From positions 108,518,852 through 108,582,851 of the forward strand of contig CM066728.1 in the NCBI GenBank assembly GCA_033961575.1: a stretch of 64,000 nt of DNA. Reading direction: 5' to 3'. The stretch is from Aselliscus stoliczkanus (Eukaryota; Chordata; Mammalia; Chiroptera; Hipposideridae). The stretch's first letter is position 1; the number at the start of each line of letters is the position of its first letter. A program made the position numbers and the translations under genes. Positions 46,619 through 64,000 of this stretch are shown in pieces. The notes below the pieces were generated by a model. That model saw only the letters and a list, made by a program, of their open reading frames with translations. It ran no database searches and was not told the DNA's origin.

Positions 46619-48768
46619 ACCTTTTCTGACCCTCTTTCTTTACCTGTTAACCTTTGGAAAGTGAATTAAGGCTGCTGAAAAGTGCTGAGTTCACTGCTGT
46701 TGAACCAAGGACCATGGAGACGAATGTGTGTTCTGGAACCACGCAGGGGACGGGGCGCGTGGCAGAGGAACTGAAACCCTATCGAAATGCCCTTGCTCCT
46801 CTGAAATTAAACCCTTAGTTTGTTAGTGGGCATAGCTCTACGCACTTGCCATGCGTTAGCTCATGTATGGAGCACTGTCAGAACTCCTGTGTGTTTAGGT
46901 GAGAACTCCTAGCCAGTTGCTAATTTCCTCTGAAGGCAGACGACGTGACACAGGCTTCCACTAAGGCCATCTTCCGAGGTCTTGCCGTGTGAAGGGAAAC
47001 AGACGAAGGCGTGAGGATCGTCAAGCATCACCCACTGTGTCTAACTAGAGCCTCGAACTCAAAATGCTGTCGGAAGTTTCTTCAGAGAAAAAGGATGAGA
47101 AATGTCATTCTGTACCCACCATTATGATTAATCTCTAAAGAAACATTAAATCCTACGCCACTGCGAGTGTGCCGTCCTGCACGGGCCGAGGGAAGGGCTG
47201 TCCGCAGCCCCGTCAGAAAGCACAGACTGGAAGCGTGGGCAGTGCTGAGAGTAGAACTGGAAGCCACAGGGACCCGGGAAGCTCCGGCCTATGGAAGTCA
47301 GGTTCATCATACGTTGCTGGAGGGAAGAAACGACGTCTTCTGTGAATACCACTCTTGTCCTTGGCTTACGTTGTACTATTTAGAATGATGATCAGCTTTG
47401 AAGTCAAGGAAGGTGAATGTTCAGAAATTAGCATGTAATTCATACAAATGGAAGCGCCATTACACATTTTCTCCTCAATTTGATGTGATTTTAAAGGCAC
47501 TGGGCACTCTGCTTTGCAATAACTGAGTAAAGGTATGGCGGCACAGGCTGAGGCCCTTAGCCACCACAGCGGGTCCTAGTTCACACTGCTCATGGGGGAT
47601 TCGGGGAGGTGCACGTGTGCCCGGGAGCGAGCCCATCTTCTCCTGCGATTGTCATGGCGGGCAGACTGCTCCCTCAGAGCTGGTGCCACCGATGGCCAAA
47701 TTCAAGGGCACAAAACTCCTGAGCAAATTCCCCTCATTCCCTGGCAAATGCATTACAGCAGAGCTCCAGGGCTTCTTCAGGAACCCCCACTCACCCTCCG
47801 TCACTCCGAGGCGGTGCATGATGAAGAAACCAACGAAGAAAGAGCACTTTTCCAAATGACCGAGTGAAAGCAAAGGAATGAGCCACATGCTAGGCATTCT
47901 GTATTCCAACTTCCGTATCTTGATAGCAGATAGAGCATGTTAAAAAAGAAATGGTAAAATTTAAGCATGTTTTTCTTTCGTTGTTTTTTTCATGAAATTC
48001 CTTCTGAATGACAGGAAGCTCTTCCCTCCGGCCCCTGTGTTATTACAGGTGACCCAGGCTGCTTCCTGTTTCTGAGGCCACACTTAGGGTCAGCACTGGC
48101 CCACCTAGCGCAAGTGACACCCCGAGCAGACCCTCCTCTCTGACAAAATGACTTTTGGTAACTATACAATGATACACAGATGATAAAGGCAGGAAGGAAA
48201 CAAAGCGAAAGTTTCCTTATTGAACTTGATATATGATCATGCCCGTTAACACGATAAAGTAAAACATTAAGAGTAAAAAAGGTTAATACTGCGTTTAAAC
48301 AGGAGATTAGAAGTGTACGATGAGGTTCTGGAGACGATACACAAACAGCACTTGAGTTACCTCAATTCTGTCGTGTGACTGCCTGATCTTTGTGTTCCTG
48401 GTGACTTTCCTTTAACATTTGGAAAACAATTGTTGGTTTCTCTTGGTCCCGATAGGAGAATGCTGCTTTAGAATACAGGTGTGACGGTGACAGGACCCGC
48501 TCGTGGCGAAGCTGTGCACGTTGGCGGGACGCCCACACCGACCCCCGAACTGCCCTGCGACCTGAAAGGCGACGAGGACACAAGAGGTGCCTCCCAGAGT
48601 TTGCAGCTGCGCGTGACCATTATTGTCTTTTTTCTGAGCCATCTTTTTTTCTGGTGTGAAATTTTAAATCAAGCAAATCAGATATAAAAATCTGTATAAA
48701 GAGCCAGAATCAACCCTAAAAATGATATCGTGAAATTCAAGCTTTAAAATTTTTCTTTGAAAATCAGT
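46619..48768. other. Intergenic DNA, nothing assigned
   Basis: About 2.1 kb. Only short overlapping frames. A CpG-containing patch at 48480-48620 is too small to be an island. Confidence 0.35.
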
Positions 48769-49470
48769 ACATAGAAATGGTGGAGAGAACCACTTTGGAA
48801 GACAGTTCAGCACATTCTTAGAATTTTTTTTTTTTTTCATAAAGAAAAAGACAAACTTAATGTACAACCCAGAAATCCTACTGCTAGGTATTTATCCAAG
48901 TGAACTGAAAATGTATGTCCAGGTAGATATCTATACACCAATGTCTGTAACAGCCTAATCATAACTGCACAGAACTGGAAGGGGGCCCAGGTTACCTCCA
49001 ACAGGTGAGTGAACAGCCGCGCACCACACAAAAGGCTAAGACTTAGCAATGGAAGGGGCCCAGCTACCATCTCACACAGCACAGGGACGGCGGGTCTTAA
49101 ACACATTTTGCTAAATGAAACAAGAGTCACCCCAAAGCTACCTGTTATATCGTTCTGCTCGTGTCAGTCTAGCAAAGGCAAAATCACAGGGAGGGGAGAA
49201 ATCAGTGACCGTCTAGGCTCGCTGCTAAAAGGAGTTAGGGCTCATCGGAGGCACGGCTGTAACATGGGGACAGGGAACATGCTAGATGACCCTGGGGCAT
49301 CCGGGGGGCCCAGGAATACGCAAGTGCTCCACACAAGAGGCATGTGAAGCGACACAGGAGTCACCCTGAAACGCTGGGCAGTAGCCAAAGATGAACAATT
49401 TGAGCGACAAAAATAATTAATGCAGAAGTGTATAACCCAAAGCACTAAATACACAAGAGCTGATAAAAAA
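48769..49470 (+). repeat. LINE-1 3' end fragment
   Basis: 'agaaccactttggaagacag', 'tacaacccagaaatcctact', 'gctaggtatttatccaagtg', 'ctaatcataactgcacagaa' and 'ttgctaaatgaaacaagag' reproduce in order the common L1 3' region, with a T-rich insertion near 48823. Degenerate and noncoding. Confidence 0.8.
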
Positions 49471-49679
49471 TACATCAATTGGGAGAAAGGATAAATTTCC
49501 TTACAGAAGAATTACCGATTAAGCCTACAGCCTCCTCCAGGGCTCAGCCACAGTAGGCAGAGGGAGCCCTTCAGGACGTAAACTGGTCACGCCACTCCAG
49601 TCATCAGGGCTTCTAGTCAGAGGAAAACCCCACATCTAGAAGGGCCACAAGGCAAAGCATCTCCATCTCGCCGTCTGTT
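49471..49679. other. Short unassigned spacer
   Basis: Nothing recognised. Confidence 0.4.
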
Positions 49680-50010
49680 TTCTGCCCCTCCAGCCTACCA
49701 GACCTGTCCTGCCTCAGGGCTTTTGCACGGACTGTCCCCTCCGCCTGAAGATGTCCTCAATGGCAGACCCTTCGCTCCCTTCTCCGGGAGACGTTCCCTG
49801 ACTACTCGGTCTGTCCGAGGCTGCCCGGCCTCTCCGACACCACACACCAAATCCCTTTTGGCTGGATTCTTGCTCCTTAGCCCCCATCACCTCAGACGTC
49901 ACGGAACTGATGTATTCGTCTCCCCTCCACACAGGAAGCTCAGCTCCGAGAGGGGTTTTCTGCCCAGTGCACCTCAGAGGCACCCCAGTAGCTGTGGGGT
50001 GAATGAGCTC
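49680..50010 (+). repeat. L2 LINE 3' fragment
   Basis: 'ctcagggcttttgcacggac', 'gtcccctccgcctgaagatg', 'gacgttccctgactactcgg' and 'aggaagctcagctccgagag' match the L2 3' region in order ('...cttcgcacttgctgttccctctgcctggaa...ttccctgaccaccc...'). Confidence 0.75.
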
Positions 50011-51224
50011 TCCCTCTCGGGTCCGCACCCCACAGGTGCCTCCAGTACCTTACATCAGTCCTAAGTCTGCAGTCGGCTTTCATTTCCTCAATGCCATGCA
50101 TCACTCACATGTACAATTCTTCGTTGAGACTGGAGTGGGTTGCTTTTTATGGTTGATTTTCAATTCTATTAGGGTAAGAGAAGAACGCCATAACTTATGC
50201 CATTTGTTGACTTTTCATGGTCAATTTAAAACTGTTTCAAGTATCCCCGAAACCCACGTGGGTTCTGCTTGCCGGACGCAGCATGTGCGTCATCTGGTTT
50301 GCTGTGAGGCTCAGGTTCTCGTCTTCTCTGTTGCGCATGACTAAGTAGTGTGCCAGTGTCATGGAGTCTAACTCAGTTTAGAACACTTCAGCACGTGTGT
50401 GGGTGTGTTAGTGAAGAGCCTGTGGGTGCAGTCAGCACACTGAGCAGGAAAGCCACACTGCGACAGCTGCAAGTTCTTCTGTTAATCCCCCCGCTGATTA
50501 CGGGGACGCCCCTCACGTAAGCAAGGTCCTTACAGTAGCGCCTGAAGCTTCACCTTAAAATAGTGCCATGTCCACCACTGGGTCGGATGGCAGCTTAAGG
50601 TGACAAGGAACAAAATCCTGTCCCTGAAACACTCACAACCACTTTAAATGAATTTTTCACGCAAGACATGCTGGGCCACCTGGAGAGCTGGAACCTCACG
50701 CGCACAGGACGGGCTGTAGGAGCTGCCTTGTGCCTGACGGCTACCTGAACTGTCTGCACGTGTTGCAGAACCTGGGCTGAGCTCTAGGTTATCATCTGCT
50801 CACTGCCCACCTGAAACTTGGTAGCTAACAACCTCTGACAGAAAGAACCTGTATGTTGTACATAACCGAGGCGGCTCAGGTCAGGCTCCCGCACCCACCG
50901 TGACTGTCTGTAACTCTCTTTATGGATCCGTTTTCAAGTCACGTATGCATGACATGTTTTCTTATGCCTTGTTTTCTTAGGTTTGTTTCTACTGTAAAAA
51001 CAAAATGAGATTAGAGAATGGAACAAACAGCCATAAAGCTTTATCAAACCTGAAGATTACAGAACCTTCACAGACCTGAAGCCTTTGGCAAAGAGATTTG
51101 TTTTCTAAATGCCAATCTCAAAAGAACCCCCAGAACAAAATATACCAGAGACTAAGAGAAAAGCTATCAAATCCCTTTACACTTTGTTTTGTTTTGACCA
51201 AATTTGGAGGGAGTTTGTCACCAA
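50011..51224. other. Intergenic DNA, nothing assigned
   Basis: About 1.2 kb with no gene or confident repeat. Confidence 0.35.
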
Positions 51225-51500
51225 GGACTCTCCTAGCCCTTTCAGGCCGCAAAAACAAAATACAAGACGCCGGGTGCTTATAAACAACGCATTTATTCCT
51301 CACGTTTCTGGAGGCCCAAGAGCAGGCTGTCCGGGGGCCGGGTCCCCCGTGAGGGCCCCTTCCGGGGCGCAGACGGCCGGCTCCTTGCTGTCCTCGCCAG
51401 GCTGGAGGGAGGAGCGCTGCGGGCCCCTTGTCAGAGCGCTGACCCCCTGTGGGGCTTCACTTCATGACCTCCGCCCCCGCCCCACCTCCTACTGCATCAC
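51225..51500 (-). repeat. Probable MLT1-type LTR fragment, minus orientation
   Basis: 'gcttataaacaacgcattta', 'cctcacgtttctggaggccc' and 'gaggcccaagagcaggctgt' resemble the MLT1 reverse complement also seen at 14621-15020. GC-rich and diverged; partial. Confidence 0.55.
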
Positions 51501-51659
51501 AGTGATCAGGATTTGAACAATGATACAAAGCAGGCAGGACAGTCTGAGTTGATATCATGGAGGCAAATTGTGTGGAAGAACTAAAAAGTGTTCCAAAAGG
51601 AACAGAAATGAAGATTCCTGGGCAGAGGCGGGTGCTTGCTCTCATCTGTAAACTGAATG

Positions 51660-52312
51660 CAAATTCTCCTAAATTCTAGAACTTTGATGTTAAAAACAAG
51701 TAATTGTGATAAATAAATCATATGACAAAGTAGAATTTCCAAATATATTTCACATTTCTAGCAACATTAAAAATAAAAATCTCTATAAGCAGTACCTTAA
51801 AATATTTCTTATCAGAAATAGTTTTGGTAATAAACAACCATTTGCTATAGTGACATACACATGTAATCAGATATAATGTACATGTGTAATTTTAATACAA
51901 TATGAATATTCTTTATGGCATATTTCATATAAGAATAAATTATTTTTACATTATTAAAAAAGCCTGGCAACATGAGTTCACAAGATTGAACTCTGCCTAG
52001 GGGACGCCAGTGCAGCCCTCCGTACTGGGGGGCCTCCGTGTGCAGACAGATGCCATGGGCTGCCCCCCCTCAGGGGGCCGACAAGGTGGTGTCTGTGTGT
52101 GTGCTCACGTGTGTGAGAATGATGGAGATCCAAACCAGAAGTTCGTTACATCGTTAAGTCATCCATGCCTTACCTCCTCTCCTCCAAGCAATGTTAAAAA
52201 AATCTAATTTTAAAAATTGAAAGTCTCAAGCGTCAATGAACTTGTCTTTTAGTACTTTCAACCAAAAAAACCCCAAAAAACCCAAAACATAAAGTCTCTT
52301 CATTTTCTGATT
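51660..52312 (-). other. MTRR: Probable MTRR 3' untranslated region
   Basis: The AT-rich sequence immediately after the MTRR stop codon on the minus strand should be its 3' UTR. A candidate polyadenylation hexamer ATTAAA (plus strand tttaat) lies at 51891-51896, with a TGTGTATGT-type GT-rich stretch just beyond it. That would give a UTR of about 0.43 kb. The human UTR is longer as I recall, so other or further signals are possible. The end of this feature is arbitrary. Confidence 0.45.
51891..51896 (-). terminator. Candidate MTRR polyadenylation signal ATTAAA
   Basis: The commonest variant of AATAAA, about 420 bases past the stop codon on the minus strand, followed by a GT-rich stretch. It was chosen by position only; no cleavage site can be read from the sequence. 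Confidence 0.3.
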
Positions 52313-62692
<10,380 letters not shown>

Positions 62693-64000
62693 CTGTGGCC
62701 GGAGCAAAGGGAGCTGACTGCGATTGCCGCGCACTGCGGTTCCGGCTGTGGGAACACTCGTTAGTTATCCACCTGGGGATACGCCTGATTATCCAAGCGA
62801 GAGCAGCGCTCAGAGTGTGGTCAGGAAACGCGAGTTTACTTGGCTGTTTGTTTTACTGTCAGCCTGTTAGGATAACCCACCTGGATGTTCTATTTCTGGT
62901 CACCTTTCCTATATCCTAAGCAGACCTCATCCGTCACAGGTATGACTTCAAATTCCATGTCAGGTGTGTCTGAGCAAGAATCCAGGCTCATAACTGAACA
63001 TTTAACCTCAGGGCACAACGCTGTTCTTGTCTTAGCTGGTGGTTAATTACAACCCAGACTTCTACATCCATTTGACAACTGTTAAAGTGTTTCCTCTGGG
63101 ATGGCACTGCACACAAGATGACACCCCCCCGTGCCCAGAAGGGTGCCCGGCCAGTGGGAGAACAGAGGGGTGCTTAGTGTGCAGATGGTGGCTACCCCGA
63201 TGGGCATGCACAGGACGTGAGGGGCTTCCCAGGCCTGCGCCCAAGGCGGGTTGCTCGAAGCGCAGGCAGTGAACGATGGCCAGACATGGCACGGCCAAGG
63301 AGACACCGGAGGCAGGCAAACCACAGCGCCTGGGGACCACGTGCGGTTCAATCCGGGTGAAGGGAAACGTGGACATGGGACACAGGGCTGAGGGGCGGGA
63401 GGGTCCTCAGAACAAGGCTCAGATTCGCTGTATAAAGGGGGGAACGTGAACAAATACAGAAAAACAAAGGCCCGAGTCCCAAGTCTCAAAGGCTGAGCCA
63501 CGTCCACGTTCTTGGACAGATGACCACACTTGCTAAAGCCGCTCCTGGGCCCCCACGCTTGCCACACTTGCCCATCTATGCCAGGCACGGCTCGCTCCCC
63601 AAGGCTCCGCAGGACCAAAGCACTCCAGCAAGTAACCTGCATCAGAGGCTGTCTGAAATGCTACTGGGCGCTGCCACGTTTGATCCCACAGTCAGACACC
63701 GTGTCCTGGACCCTCCTGCTCTGTGGGTTTCTGAGGTTCCCACTGTGTTAGCCCAGAGCCCTGCCTCAGCTATCCCAATGCTAACCATGAAACGGCCTTC
63801 TCAAGGCGCTCCAGGCTGTGGGACGAGTGAACACGCAGTCTGCGTGGCTCCCTGGTCAGGTTAAGTTTACTGATAACAGCATCAATTTCCCAAGTCAGCC
63901 GAGTTTCCTAAGTTACAGCAAAATAGTGGCAGTTGTAAATCCTTTAAAAGATTCTTCACATTAGTAATTACAGAAACTATGGTACTAAAATAGGAAATAC
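62693..64000 (-). other. MTRR intron 8, partial
   Basis: The intron continues past the window. I looked for the human exon 8 pattern (a segment ending in a 'ccleIRAIPKK'-like sequence) in all minus-strand frames and did not see it. The long minus-strand frame at 63082-63642 is not part of MTRR. Confidence 0.85.

Noticed and set aside
63082..63642. 186-codon minus-strand frame as a candidate MTRR exon 8
   Set aside because: Its translation shares nothing with the MTRR sequence expected before exon 9.

Overview
The window is mammalian nuclear DNA, not bacterial or viral. It holds one recognisable protein-coding gene, split by introns, in the last 12 kb. Old mammal-wide repeats (MIR, L2, degenerate L1, MLT1-type LTRs, a Tigger-like DNA transposon) fill much of the rest. 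There are also many copies of younger tRNA-derived SINEs beginning with GGCCGGCC. The SINE types, a long composite SINE-headed element and a young palindromic mariner-like MITE suggest a laurasiatherian. A bat (Yinpterochiroptera-like) is my best guess, but that rests on remembered repeat types and is not proven.

Right end (52.3-64 kb), minus strand: the 3' half of MTRR (methionine synthase reductase). Seven coding exons, numbered 9 to 15 by analogy with the 15-exon human gene, lie at 62512-62692, 60366-60408, 59687-59849, 56007-56125, 54887-54979, 54588-54770 and 52313-52457. They join in phase through GT-AG introns into 308 uninterrupted codons plus a stop. These encode part of the FAD-binding/connecting region and the whole NADPH-binding domain, ending in the terminal Trp-Ser typical of the protein. 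Exon 8 and everything 5' of it lie beyond base 64000. Introns 14 and 11 each carry a young SINE.

Middle and left (1-52.3 kb): the intergenic region downstream of MTRR. In human the equivalent is a gene desert towards SEMA5A. I found no convincing coding exon here. It contains (a) transposon fossils; (b) microsatellites and minisatellites, notably a roughly 490-bp (ATGG)n tract at 44.5-45.0 kb, a (CT)n inside an LTR at 9.8 kb, (GT)n tracts at 19.8 and 21.5 kb, an A/(TA)n tract at 27.6 kb and a 12-bp minisatellite at 12.2 kb; (c) a CpG-rich island at about 37.44-38.3 kb with no obvious gene; (d) repeat-poor stretches at about 26.4-27.1 and 31.4-33.3 kb that could be conserved regulatory DNA.

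I found no operon, CRISPR array, phage or novel multi-gene system. The items most worth a second look are the composite SINE-headed retroposon (11.1-11.6 kb), the orphan CpG island, a near-identical 34-bp direct repeat pair 2.16 kb apart (39.26 and 41.42 kb), the palindromic mariner MITE and a shortened linker in MTRR exon 11.
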